Shown piece by piece: positions 8,823 to 17,425 of a stretch of 64,000 nucleotides of DNA. The DNA is from Candidatus Endomicrobiellum glyptotermitis (lineage in GTDB: Bacteria > Elusimicrobiota > Endomicrobiia > Endomicrobiales > Endomicrobiaceae), in the NCBI GenBank assembly GCA_031267715.1, contig JAIRYQ010000002.1, forward strand, positions 62,001 through 126,000, in the 5' to 3' direction. The number at the start of each line of letters is the position of its first letter. Position 1 is the stretch's first letter. Both the position numbers and the translations under genes were made by a program. A model generated the notes under the pieces. The model ran no database searches and was not told where the DNA came from. It worked only from the letters and a program-made list of their open reading frames with translations.

Positions 8823-10307
8823 ATGGTTAAGAAGGCCTCTAAATCGCTTGTGACAAAGCAGTTAAAAGCTCCGTTATATGATATTCTTTTGGCGCATGCA
8901 AAAAGGAATGTTGTTTCGCTTCATTGTCCTGGTCACAAGAATGGTAGAAGTATAGATAAAAAATTAAAAGATTATACTGGTGAAGAGGTTTATAAGTTTG
9001 ATGTAACTGTTTTTGATGAAGTTGATTCTTTGCATGACCCAGTGGGTCCTATAAAAAAAGCCCAAGAGCTTATGGCTCAAGCGTATGGGGTAAAACATTC
9101 CTTTTTTTTGGTTAACGGCACTTCTGTTGGGAATATGGCCATGTTTCTTGCTGCGTGTAATTCTGGCGATTCTGTGATAGTTTCAAGAAGCTCACATAAG
9201 TCGATTATGGCTGGAATAATTATGTCTGGTGTATGGCCTATTTGGGTTCAGCCTAAAATTGACCAAAATCTTGATTTGATATTTAATTCAACCTATGATC
9301 AAATAAAATATGCTCTAGATAGATATCCCGAGGCCAAGGCTGTATTTGTAACAAGTCCAACATACAATGGCGTAGTTACTGAACTAGCTAAAATTGTTGA
9401 TTTATGTCACAGGAGAGGAAAAATAGTTTTAGTTGATGAAGCTCATGGTGCACATCTACTCTTTAATAAACGTTTGCCGGAGTCTGCGGTTACTGCAGGG
9501 GCAGATTTATGCGTTCAATCAACACATAAAATTTTATCTGCGATGTCACAAGGTTCAGTGTTGCATTTTAATTCTAATCTTATTGATTGCGGCAGAGTAA
9601 AAAAAATAGTTTCAATGCTTCAAACTACAAGTCCGAATTATTTAATTCTTGCAAGTCTTGATTTAGCCAGAAGGCAAGCATTTCTGCACGGTGAAGAAAA
9701 CTTTAACAGGGTTATAGAAGCTGCGGAAGAAGGACGCTCATACATAAACAGCAACATTAGCTCAATGAAGTGTCCTACGCGACAGGAAATACAAAAACTA
9801 GGATTTGATCTAGATATTACAAAACTCACGGTGAATGTTACAAAAACCGGTCTTTCAGGTTATGAGATTGAAAGTATTCTTGCAAAAGAATACAATGTGC
9901 AGCTTGATTATGCAGATTTATTTAATTTAGTTGCGATCATGGGTGAGGGATCAACCAAGTCAGATGTGGAAATTTTCGTGAATGTCCTTGAGGATATAAG
10001 CAAAAAATATCATGGCGAACAGAAAAATTGGATACTTAAAATTCCATCTCTTGCTACGGAAATGGTCATGAGACCTAGAGAAGTGTTTCTTTCAGGTACC
10101 ACGAAGAAATTAAGTTTAAAGAAGGCAGTTGGCCACATTGCAGCTCAAACTCTTACTCCTTATCCTCCAGGCATTCCAGTTGTGATTCCCGGTGAGAGGA
10201 TTACAAAAGAAATATGTGATTATCTTATAGATATGTCTTCTAAAGATATAATAATAAGTGGACAAGAAACGGAAATGTTAAAAACAGTAAATGTCTTTAC
10301 AAGTTAA
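8823..10307 (+). CDS. Orn/Lys/Arg decarboxylase (SpeA-like, PLP-dependent)
   Basis: 494 residues from ATG 8823, preceded by GAGAG at 8812-8816; an in-frame TTG at 8817 lies closer to the tRNA and is less likely. This fold type I decarboxylase is of the Bacillus SpeA size, without the long wing domain of enterobacterial enzymes. Seen: LHCPGHKNGR near residue 40, SFFLVNGTSVGN near 98, VDEAHGAHL near 207, and the PLP lysine in QSTHKILSAM. It would make agmatine, cadaverine or putrescine in the cytoplasm; the substrate cannot be told from motifs. It likely feeds the carboxynorspermidine genes at 56860-59225. The dksA-like gene follows after 11 bases. Confidence 0.88.
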   Translation: MVKKASKSLVTKQLKAPLYDILLAHAKRNVVSLHCPGHKNGRSIDKKLKDYTGEEVYKFDVTVFDEVDSLHDPVGPIKKAQELMAQAYGVKHSFFLVNGTSVGNMAMFLAACNSGDSVIVSRSSHKSIMAGIIMSGVWPIWVQPKIDQNLDLIFNSTYDQIKYALDRYPEAKAVFVTSPTYNGVVTELAKIVDLCHRRGKIVLVDEAHGAHLLFNKRLPESAVTAGADLCVQSTHKILSAMSQGSVLHFNSNLIDCGRVKKIVSMLQTTSPNYLILASLDLARRQAFLHGEENFNRVIEAAEEGRSYINSNISSMKCPTRQEIQKLGFDLDITKLTVNVTKTGLSGYEIESILAKEYNVQLDYADLFNLVAIMGEGSTKSDVEIFVNVLEDISKKYHGEQKNWILKIPSLATEMVMRPREVFLSGTTKKLSLKKAVGHIAAQTLTPYPPGIPVVIPGERITKEICDYLIDMSSKDIIISGQETEMLKTVNVFTS

Positions 10308-10318
10308 CGGAGAAAGTA

Positions 10319-10681
10319 ATGAATAAAAAAGATTTAATTAGTTTTAAAAAGATATTAATACAAAAGAGAACGGAGCTTTTAAACAAGTCAAATAACAATA
10401 CCCATAGAGGGATGAATGTTGATTTAGATATTGATGATGTTGGAGATGAGATAGATACGGCGAGTCAAAATAGTGAAAAAGAAATGTACTTTGAACTTGT
10501 TTCAAATGACAAAATAACCTTGAATGCTGTAAATGATGCTCTTGATAAAATAGAGAAGAAAGGTATTTATGGTAAGTGCGAGTATTGTGAAAATATTATT
10601 CCATTTGAGAGGTTAAAAGCGATTCCTTGGACTAAATATTGTATTAAGTGCCAAGAAGAGATTGAAAATCTTAAAAAATAA
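10319..10681 (+). CDS. DksA/TraR-type C4 zinc-finger protein
   Basis: 120 residues. The N-terminal half is a charged helical region (KKILIQKRTELLNKSNNN) and the C-terminal half has a four-cysteine zinc finger, CEYC then CIKC, separated by 17 residues. Members bind in the RNA polymerase secondary channel and modulate transcription. It is shorter than E. coli DksA (151 residues), so dksA/traR-like is the safest label. GGAG just before the ATG supports the start. It lies in a tight run with the decarboxylase (11 bases) and the mscS gene (3 bases). Confidence 0.85.
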   Translation: MNKKDLISFKKILIQKRTELLNKSNNNTHRGMNVDLDIDDVGDEIDTASQNSEKEMYFELVSNDKITLNAVNDALDKIEKKGIYGKCEYCENIIPFERLKAIPWTKYCIKCQEEIENLKK

Positions 10682-10684
10682 AAA

Positions 10685-11722
10685 ATGGATTTGTTACTAT
10701 CTTTGTTTAATCATACTTCTTCAGAGGGTTTTACATCTTGGATAAGAAGCATAGTTTTGTTTGTTGCGGTGTCTTCTATTGGGTTTATTCTTAGAAAGTA
10801 TGTTGCAAAAACTATTCGTAATATTTTTTCAAAGATTGGATTTGTATTAAATAATGAAATAATTGTAATATCAAAAAATTATATTTCTTTTTGGTTTTTT
10901 CTAGTGGCTCTCTATGTTGCTTTTTTAATAGCGCCTATAAATAATACAAATACAATCGCTCATAGATTATTCTATGGACTATTTGCTTTTTCCATGGTTA
11001 TTTTATTTGCTTCAATTCTTTCTAAACTTTTATCAAAATCCGTTACTGAAAAAATCGGGATAAATATAATTAAACTTGTTATAATCCTCATAGGATTAGC
11101 GTTAATATTAAATCAGCTCGGTGTTGAGTTAACGCCTGTATTGGCTGCTCTGGGATTGAGTTCTTTGCCAGTGGCTCTTAGTCTGCAAGATACTTTTGCA
11201 AATTTTTTTGCTGGCGTGAGTATGATTGCAGGTAAACAAATTGTGAGGGGAGATTATGTTAAGATTGACTTAACAGGTCTTGAGGGGACAATAATTGAAA
11301 TTAACTGGAGGACAACGCTCATAAAGGATATATCGAATTCTATTATTAGCATACCAAATAATAAGTTATTGTCTTCGATAGTAACAAGTTTTCATTTGGA
11401 CAAGTCGTCTGGAGTTAATGCATTGATAAAATGCGGAGTAGCATACGGCAGTGACTTAGAACATGTGGAAAGAATTGCAATACTTGCAACACAAGAAATA
11501 GTAAATAAATATGATGATTCCGTGAAAACTTTTATTCCCATAGTGCAGTTTACAGATTTTGCTGATTTTTCAATAAATTTTACTTTGATTTTTAAAGTAG
11601 AAAGTGTGTATAAAAAGAATTTTATGCAAAGTGAAGTTCTAAAAAATCTTTATAAAAAGTTTAACGACGAGGGAATAAAAATTCCTTATCCTCATAGGGT
11701 TATTACTCTTGATAGCAAATAA
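10685..11722 (+). CDS. MscS-family mechanosensitive channel
   Basis: 345 residues. Three or four hydrophobic helices occupy the N-terminal half. They are followed by the pore-lining and beta-domain signature: LAALGLSSLPVALSLQDTF, then FAGVSMIAGKQIVRGDYV and GLEGTIIEINWRTTLIK, then IPNNKLLSSIV. This is the standard inner-membrane small-conductance channel that releases solutes under hypo-osmotic stress. The gene begins three bases after the dksA-like stop, so it is probably translationally linked. Nothing seen is missing. Confidence 0.9.
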   Translation: MDLLLSLFNHTSSEGFTSWIRSIVLFVAVSSIGFILRKYVAKTIRNIFSKIGFVLNNEIIVISKNYISFWFFLVALYVAFLIAPINNTNTIAHRLFYGLFAFSMVILFASILSKLLSKSVTEKIGINIIKLVIILIGLALILNQLGVELTPVLAALGLSSLPVALSLQDTFANFFAGVSMIAGKQIVRGDYVKIDLTGLEGTIIEINWRTTLIKDISNSIISIPNNKLLSSIVTSFHLDKSSGVNALIKCGVAYGSDLEHVERIAILATQEIVNKYDDSVKTFIPIVQFTDFADFSINFTLIFKVESVYKKNFMQSEVLKNLYKKFNDEGIKIPYPHRVITLDSK

Positions 11723-11766
11723 TGTGGATGATATGTTAAAAATTTATATAGGAGATATAAAAAATA

Positions 11767-12123
11767 ATGAAGTTTGTTTTAAGTTCAAAAATATATAAGG
11801 CTACAGTAACACAAGCCAATGTTAATTATGAAGGTAGTATAACTATAGATACTGATCTTTGTGATAAGGCTGGTTTTTGGATTGGGGAGAAGGTTCTCGT
11901 AGTTTCAAGCACGAGCGGAAATCGTCTGGAAACTTATGTAATTCCTGGCGAATCGTCTGCGTCTGTGACGAGATCTGGTATAATCTGCATGAACGGTGCA
12001 GCCGCTCATCTTATAAAAGAGAAAGAGGAAGTGATTATAATGGGCTTTAGACTTTCTGATAAACCGATTAAACCAAAGATCGTTTTTGTTGACAATAACA
12101 ACAAAGTTATAAGAATAAAATAG
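11767..12123 (+). CDS. panD: Aspartate 1-decarboxylase proenzyme
   Basis: 118 residues, the usual size. The enzyme decarboxylates aspartate to beta-alanine for pantothenate and CoA synthesis, using a pyruvoyl group made by self-cleavage. The cleavage pair Gly23-Ser24 is present in YEGSITID. Also seen are K8, the RLETYVIPG segment with the conserved Arg and Tyr, and NGAAAHL. An AGGAGA site precedes the ATG. The stop codon runs into a ten-G homopolymer (12123-12132), unusual in this AT-rich DNA. No panB or panC is in the window. Confidence 0.95.
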   Translation: MKFVLSSKIYKATVTQANVNYEGSITIDTDLCDKAGFWIGEKVLVVSSTSGNRLETYVIPGESSASVTRSGIICMNGAAAHLIKEKEEVIIMGFRLSDKPIKPKIVFVDNNNKVIRIK

Positions 12124-12214
12124 GGGGGGGGGATAAAATTGTGGCTTAGTATCACAAATACAATGCCATAATGGCGGTTTTAGGTGTGTGGGGTCTGATC
12201 CGTAAAAATTAAAT

Positions 12215-12290
12215 CGGGGCGTGGCTCAGTTTTGGCTAGAGCGCTCGGTTCGGGACCGTGAGGTCGCTGGTTCGAGTCCAGTCGCCCCGA
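12215..12290 (+). tRNA. tRNA-Pro (CGG)
   Basis: A 76-base cloverleaf with acceptor CGGGGCG/CGCCCCG, anticodon loop TTCGGGA (anticodon CGG), T-arm GCTGG/CCAGT and discriminator A. The anticodon stem CTCGG/CCGTG has one T:T mismatch at 28:42. CCA is not encoded. Confidence 0.92.
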
Positions 12291-12971
12291 CTTTACGAAG
12301 AGTTAGAAGAAATTTCTGTTTTTAGGCTTTTTTGTTAGTAAGTGACCGGTATATAATTCACAATAAATGTATATTCAAGATAACTAAAAGTTAATTCAAA
12401 GTAGCATTTCAAGACTAAACTGAATGCCCATACATCTCCCTTATGTGGATTGTGTGTGTGTGCTTTATCAAAAAAAGTATTGAGATAATTATAGAAGACA
12501 ACCAGTAAACCAGTACTTGTTAGTACCGTTGTGAACAGCAAGTTTGTAGTTCAAAAATTAGCCTTCTAAAATGAATTATTTCACATATCTCTTTTGTTCT
12601 ATTAGACTTGGTTTGAGCGATTCTTAAAAAATCTTCTACTTCTTCAGCTCCAAACCTTTTATCATCATAATTTTTTTGCTGTCCTAAAGCGGTTTATTGG
12701 ATGCAAAACAAATCGACAGTTTTTCACTAACAGAAACTTTTAACAGCAAACCCACCAAGATCTCTAAACACAACATGTAATAGCATTACGTATACCAAAA
12801 AGTAAAAGTAATAGCTTGATAAAATTGTTATATAAACAATAACTTTACGGGGTTATTGTACTATTGAAGGGATATTTATATGGGAACTAGCAAAATTGTG
12901 GTTAAGGGCATAATAAAGCTGCAAGTGTATTTGTACCTGTTTTAAAGGATATCCCAAGCGAGTAGGTTTAC

Positions 12972-13012
12972 GGGTGGGGGCGGCTCTCTTCCCCCACCCC
13001 CCCAGAAGAGAG
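12972..13012 (+). ncRNA. Candidate H-type pseudoknot RNA element
   Basis: Stem 1 is a perfect 9 bp, GGGTGGGGG (12972-12980) with CCCCCACCC (12991-12999). Its loop contains CTCTCTT (12984-12990), which is complementary to AAGAGAG (13006-13012) downstream. The order S1a-S2a-S1b-S2b is that of an H-type pseudoknot with loops of 3, 0 and 6 bases. No gene is near in either direction and no known RNA family is recognised. Chance pairing or a decayed repeat remains possible. Confidence 0.35.
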
Positions 13013-13756
13013 AGTTGTCTATCATTAGAACTTACAACATCTTGATGCTTAAAGATGCATTTAGTTTATTTAGATAAATGTAAAAAAAAAGTTTTGAAGG
13101 ATTTGGATTGGATGATGTGACAAAGAATTTTATAATTGCGAAATAAGATGATTTTAGAGTTCCTTTTGAAGTTTTTGTAAGTAAATCCATAAATTTACAA
13201 ATCCCTGTAGAATTATAGTCATAAGTTTTTATGAACGGAATAAAATTGGTAGTTATATAAATTTTACAAACGCGGTTAATATTAAAACAGTTTCAGCTCC
13301 GAAACACAAAAAAGAAATTGTCAGAGTTGCGATGAAAATTAAAAACATGTCATTGATGCTGATAAGTTGAAATGGAAATCCGCAAAAATTGAGTTAAGGA
13401 AGTTAAGTTTTTATATAAAGGATGTAAGAGTGAAAGGATTTTTAATTCTTACAAAATGTTATGTTTCAGTGCTGGTTTCATGTATTCTTATGCACATAGG
13501 GAATAAAATGGGCATGGGGTGAAGTAGTTATGTGTATGTCCTTTGTAAAAAATAGTTATCGAAGGCAAGTGACAGAGGTGTTTAAATTTTTTGGATCGAG
13601 GAGTGTGTTAACTGAGCAATTATTTTTTTTCATCTCATTTGATCGTATGTAACTATCTTGATGCTAACGCGAGTAGGTTCAAAGAAAATGTATAATGGAT
13701 TTTGGTTATCGTGTAACTTGTTCTCTTTTTTATGTTCCCCCTTTTCTTTCGTCTCA

Positions 13757-14560
13757 TACAAATATGCTTATATTTAGATTTTAGGTACGAAAAATGTAAC
13801 ATTATAAAATTTTGGCGAACAAAGGAATAAGTCAGCATTAACCTCAAACAACTCTGGGTAGGGGCCGCCATCAACTTTAACTTAACTTCAATTTTGGAAG
13901 TAAAAATAAAAAAATAGATACATCAATACAAATCGTAGTATCCTTTTTAATTTAAAAAATTAACAAAACAGCTTTCTATCTTTTAATATCACTGAATTCT
14001 TTTTGTTTATTCTATGGTTTTTCGCTTGTTAATTTGAACATCTTCCCTTTCCATGCATTAGAAATAAGATAATTATAAGCGTCTTTTATTCCTTGTGGAA
14101 TAAATTGTAACCAATAATATTAATCAAGTTGTTCCTATAAGTTGCATGTAAGTTACATGATTTTCATTTGACGTTTTTTATAAAAGTCATTTGCTTCTGT
14201 AATTTCATAAACTTGCTTTATTTATGTTTCTATACCCGTTTTCAATCCGCCCAAACTTATTCTGCATGGAAAAATATTTAATTTAAAGTATTGTTGGCTA
14301 AGAAAGGTGGTTTAGCAGACTATCTATTTTTAGCAACCGTAGTTTCTTCTGTTCTTGTAAAATTTCAGTTTATATTTTTCAATACTTCTTTTTCGTTCTC
14401 ATCCTCGTTAGTTGTTTGAATTAAAATCTCAAAAGTTTTTTTTTGGATTTTTCTTTTGCATACGACAAATCCATTTATCAGGAGTCGTTATCATTGATGA
14501 TGTAAACCCTACCATAACTTCGTTGTATTTTTGCCATAGTAAAGCTTGACGTTAAGTTAT
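13757..14560 (-). pseudogene. Decayed minus-strand gene(s), function unknown
   Basis: Reading leftwards from about 14560, one frame gives LLWQKYNEVMVGFTSSMI and TTPDKWICRMQKKNPK. A nine-A run then shifts the frame, and the next frame gives TFEILIQTTNEDENEKEVL before a stop. Further fragments follow, including a stretch with IPQGIKDAYNYL and NAWKGKMFKLTSE near 14040, and 36 codons with DGGPYPELFEVNADLFL near 13757-13867. Protein-like composition across broken frames indicates one or more former genes. I do not recognise the family. Confidence 0.4.
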
Positions 14561-14800
14561 GCTCCAAATAATCTTATCCTAGATTAAACTATTCTATTTT
14601 TATTAGAAGGAGGGGATGATATCTTTATCACGTTGGCATGGGTTCTTCGTTTAGAACCGCCAAAAATTATAATTTTACAGATATTGAAATTACAAAAAAC
14701 ATTTTTTTTCTTCTACAATATTCACTTTCTTTTTGTTACGAATCTTTAGTTTTTGCTTATAATATATTAGTATGATCTAATAAAATACAGGCGGTGCTAT

Positions 14801-14874
14801 GCCCTGGTAGCTCAATTGGATAGAGCAGATCCGTCCTAAGGATAAGGTTGGAGGTTCAATTCCTCTTCAGGGCA
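14801..14874 (+). tRNA. tRNA-Arg (CCT)
   Basis: A 74-base cloverleaf with acceptor GCCCTGG/TCAGGGC (one G:T), anticodon loop GTCCTAA (anticodon CCT, reading AGG), T-loop TTCAATT and discriminator A. The anticodon stem GATCC/GGATA has a terminal G:A mismatch at 27:43. CCA is not encoded. Confidence 0.92.
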
Positions 14875-15963
14875 GATTTTGTTGCTTTAGGTTTGGATTT
14901 GCAATAAGATCAGCTCAAACGATTTTATGGTGTGGGTAGTTGGTCTGATTTCTAGTGATGTTAGAATTAGAACTGACATTTACAGAGGATAATTTAATTG
15001 TAGGATTACAGGGTTGTTTTTTAGAACATTTTTATAATGTAATACACACACAGAGCACATAAAATATAAAATAAAGTTAAATACAAAAAGATAAGGAGAA
15101 ATAAGTGATACCTCTGTGTAATCTGACGACCTTGATGTGGCTAAGAAATTCAAATATTGGCAACCCCTTACAAGATGTTATTAGCAACGGGTTGGTGTGT
15201 GTACGTTGTATTTTTGCAATAATACAGAGAATTTTGGTGTAGTAGGTAAAAGGGGCTACAGGAGCTCTCTCTCTGTCTGGAATGAGAACGGAGTTGAGTA
15301 TAACGAAAGCACAATGGGTTTGCGAACGCTTTTGTTGTTTATAAATTTATGGATCGCAGTTTTTGTGTATCGTGCGGTCTGTTTTTGTGCGTTGTGGTGT
15401 GTGAATATTGTTTTTTTGGTTTTAGCCTTACATTAACGATTATTGGCGTTATGCGGATTTTTTGTAATTTAGCGGGTTGTACATATAAATACACAAGACC
15501 ATTGGTATGAGTTGGGGGGCTTATTAATGCAAGGCTACTTTTGCGTTGTGGATGGGGAATCCCTTGACAAAAAAAGAAATCACCGAGAGTGTAGTAACTT
15601 ATAAAAAGTGGTATTTAAAAATTCTTATATTTTGGTCATTTCGATTGCTAGTTTCCTTGCTTATATTTTGAGATTTGTAGTTTTTGGTTTGGTGGGTCAG
15701 TAGTGTTAAAAGAAACCGAAGTGCATGGTTTTAAAAATGCGTACTTGCTGTTTTTTTTTGGGGCTGATGTACTTGTAGGTATATTGTTTTACTACGATGG
15801 TTTCGGTTTTATTGTGTGGTGGGGAGAGGGCCACTATTTGTGTTTTTAGTTTTGGCGTAAAATAGCTACACTTGCGCGTAGGGGGGTGTTTACTGTGTAT
15901 GAAAAAGTGTATCTTTTTTAAGGCGTAGCATTCTATATTTTTTTAAAATTCTAATAATTAAAG
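14875..15963. other. G/T-rich intergenic region without recognisable genes
   Basis: About 1.1 kb. The right half (15180-15960) is strongly biased to T and G on the plus strand: in 15361-15420 there are 19 G and 4 C. An open frame at 15197-15436 exists but its composition simply follows this bias. AGGAGCTCTCTCTCTGTC near 15260 resembles the GAGAGAG motifs found elsewhere. No RNA gene is seen. Confidence 0.5.
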
Positions 15964-16470
15964 TTACAGCAAGCGATTTATAGAAAAATTATTGATCCGT
16001 AAGATAAGAAATTTTACCCCTGCTGCTGAGAAGAGCTCTTTAAATGAATTGTCAGGGTACTCAACATCTGCAACCACCTTCTTAATAGCTGCATTCACTA
16101 TCATTTTAGCACACAGTACACACGGGGAGTGTGTACAGTAAAGTGTTGCACCCTTAGTGCTTATACCATGATATCCGCCCTGTATAATTGCATTTTGCTC
16201 AGCGTGGATTGCCCTACATATTTCGTGTCTTTGTCCTGAGGGAATATTTAATGCGTTCCTTAAACAACCAAAATGTATGCAGCTATGTAAACCCACAGCA
16301 GCTCCATTATAGCCTGTGGTTAAAATCCTCTTATCTTTTACTATAATTGCTCCAACGTGATGACGCAGGCATGTGGACCTTTCAGCTACGAGCCAAGCAA
16401 GTTTTATGAAATATTCATTCCATGATGGACGATTACACGTCTTTATTCTTTCATTTTTCACGTCAGGCAT
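15964..16470 (-). CDS. Deoxycytidylate (dCMP) deaminase
   Basis: 168 residues, ComEB-like. The zinc-deaminase signature is complete: H89-A-E91 in IHAEQNAI, and PCVLC with C117 and C120. The upstream RPSWNEYFIKLAWLVAERS is typical of the family's N-terminus. The enzyme converts dCMP to dUMP for thymidylate synthesis, alongside the dCTP deaminase at 43933. It is one of only two clear genes read leftwards in the first 59 kb. The start is uncertain: a TTGACA/TTTAAT promoter overlaps ATG 16470, which would favour the in-frame GTG at 16461 as a leaderless start. Confidence 0.9.
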   Translation of the reverse strand: MPDVKNERIKTCNRPSWNEYFIKLAWLVAERSTCLRHHVGAIIVKDKRILTTGYNGAAVGLHSCIHFGCLRNALNIPSGQRHEICRAIHAEQNAIIQGGYHGISTKGATLYCTHSPCVLCAKMIVNAAIKKVVADVEYPDNSFKELFSAAGVKFLILRINNFSINRLL

Positions 16471-16497
16471 TAAATTAAAAAATTGAAATTATGTCAA
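16469..16497 (-). promoter_or_regulatory. Putative promoter of the dCMP deaminase gene
   Basis: On the minus strand TTGACA (16497-16492) and TTTAAT (16474-16469) are separated by 17 bases. Seven bases after the -10 comes an in-frame GTG (16461-16459), so transcription could begin at the start codon. Confidence 0.5.
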
Positions 16498-16534
16498 ATA
16501 CGCTTGTGTTTTTTTTGCTAAAATCGAAATAATA

Positions 16535-16557
16535 TATAATTACAATTGCACAATTGT
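16535..16557 (+). promoter_or_regulatory. Putative -10 box and operator-like palindrome before glyQ
   Basis: TATAAT at 16535-16540 is followed directly by the inverted repeat ACAATTG-CA-CAATTGT (16542-16557), and glyQ starts at 16575. A palindrome overlapping the start of transcription is what a repressor operator would look like, but the -35 is poor and no cognate regulator is in the window. Confidence 0.35.
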
Positions 16558-16574
16558 GATATTTTGGGGATTGT

Positions 16575-17423
16575 ATGAATTTTCAGGAAATTATTATGAC
16601 TTTACAGAAATTTTGGTCGAAAAAAGGGTGTCTTTTACGGCAGCCTTATGATTTAGAAAAAGGAGCAGGAACATTTAATCCCGATACTTTTTTGCGTTCT
16701 TTAGGGCCAAAGCCATGGAATGTGGCTTATGTAGAAACCTCTAGAAGACCTTCTGATGGTAGGTATGGCAAAAACCCTAATAGATTGCAACATTATTATC
16801 AATTCCAAGTTATTATGAAACCTGCCCCTAGAGATGTGCAGCAAATTTATTTGAAAAGTTTAGAAGCTATAGGAATTAACTCTAGAGAGCACGATGTTAG
16901 ATTTGTTGAAGATGATTGGGAATCTCCAACACTTGGGGCATGGGGACTTGGCTGGGAAGTTTGGATTGATGGTATGGAAGTAACGCAGTTTACATATTTT
17001 CAACAAATTGGTGGTATTGATTTGAACCCAATTTCTGTTGAGATTGCGTATGGTACTGAAAGGATTGCAATGTATGTTCAGAAAAAAAGTAATGTTTACG
17101 ATTTGCAATGGAACGATGATGTAACTTACGGAGATATGTGCCTTGAAGAGGAAAAACAATGGTCTCTTTATAATTTTGAAATATCTAATATTGATTTGTT
17201 AAAAAAGCACTTTAGTGATTGGGAAAAAGAAGCAAGAAGACTTACTGAAATAAAACTTGTACTTCCTGCTTATGATGCGCTTATGAAATGCTCCCATTTA
17301 TTTAATTTGCTTGAAGCGCGGGGAGCCATCGCGGTTTCCGAGAGAGTTGATTATGTTTTAAGGGTAGGTGCGATGGCTAAAGTTATTGCTGAAGAATATT
17401 TAAAATCTATTACAGAGGTATAA
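16575..17423 (+). CDS. glyQ: Glycyl-tRNA synthetase alpha subunit
   Basis: 282 residues, the normal size for the alpha subunit of the bacterial alpha2beta2 enzyme. It carries the class II catalytic core that activates glycine. Seen: [20 protein letters not shown] near the N-terminus, [35 protein letters not shown], and the [20 protein letters not shown] block. GGGGA at 16565-16569 supports the ATG. glyS follows after two bases. Confidence 0.97.
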   Translation: MNFQEIIMTLQKFWSKKGCLLRQPYDLEKGAGTFNPDTFLRSLGPKPWNVAYVETSRRPSDGRYGKNPNRLQHYYQFQVIMKPAPRDVQQIYLKSLEAIGINSREHDVRFVEDDWESPTLGAWGLGWEVWIDGMEVTQFTYFQQIGGIDLNPISVEIAYGTERIAMYVQKKSNVYDLQWNDDVTYGDMCLEEEKQWSLYNFEISNIDLLKKHFSDWEKEARRLTEIKLVLPAYDALMKCSHLFNLLEARGAIAVSERVDYVLRVGAMAKVIAEEYLKSITEV

Positions 17424-17425
17424 AG

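Larger units (their letters stand above)
12291..14800. other. 2.5 kb decayed region between tRNA-Pro and tRNA-Arg
   Basis: No intact gene. It contains a GC-rich pseudoknot-like element (12972-13012) and short plus-strand relics near 13270-13360 with a protein-like stretch TVSAPKHKKEIVRVAMKIKN. A run of minus-strand coding relics (13757-14560) is listed separately. The rest is A/T-rich with no recognisable RNA gene or mobile-element end. Confidence 0.55.

Noticed and set aside
10319-10681. Full-length DksA
   Set aside because: The protein is about 30 residues shorter than E. coli DksA and lacks a clear coiled-coil tip, so only the family name is used.
13653-13874. A 73-codon minus-strand open frame with an ATG
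   Set aside because: Another frame of the same strand (36 codons with DGGPYPELFEVNADLFL) looks far more protein-like, so this one is a shadow within a decayed gene.
15197-15436. A 79-codon open frame with a hydrophobic C-terminus
   Set aside because: Its Val/Phe/Cys/Trp-rich composition is what G/T-rich DNA encodes by chance; no ribosome site or family similarity.
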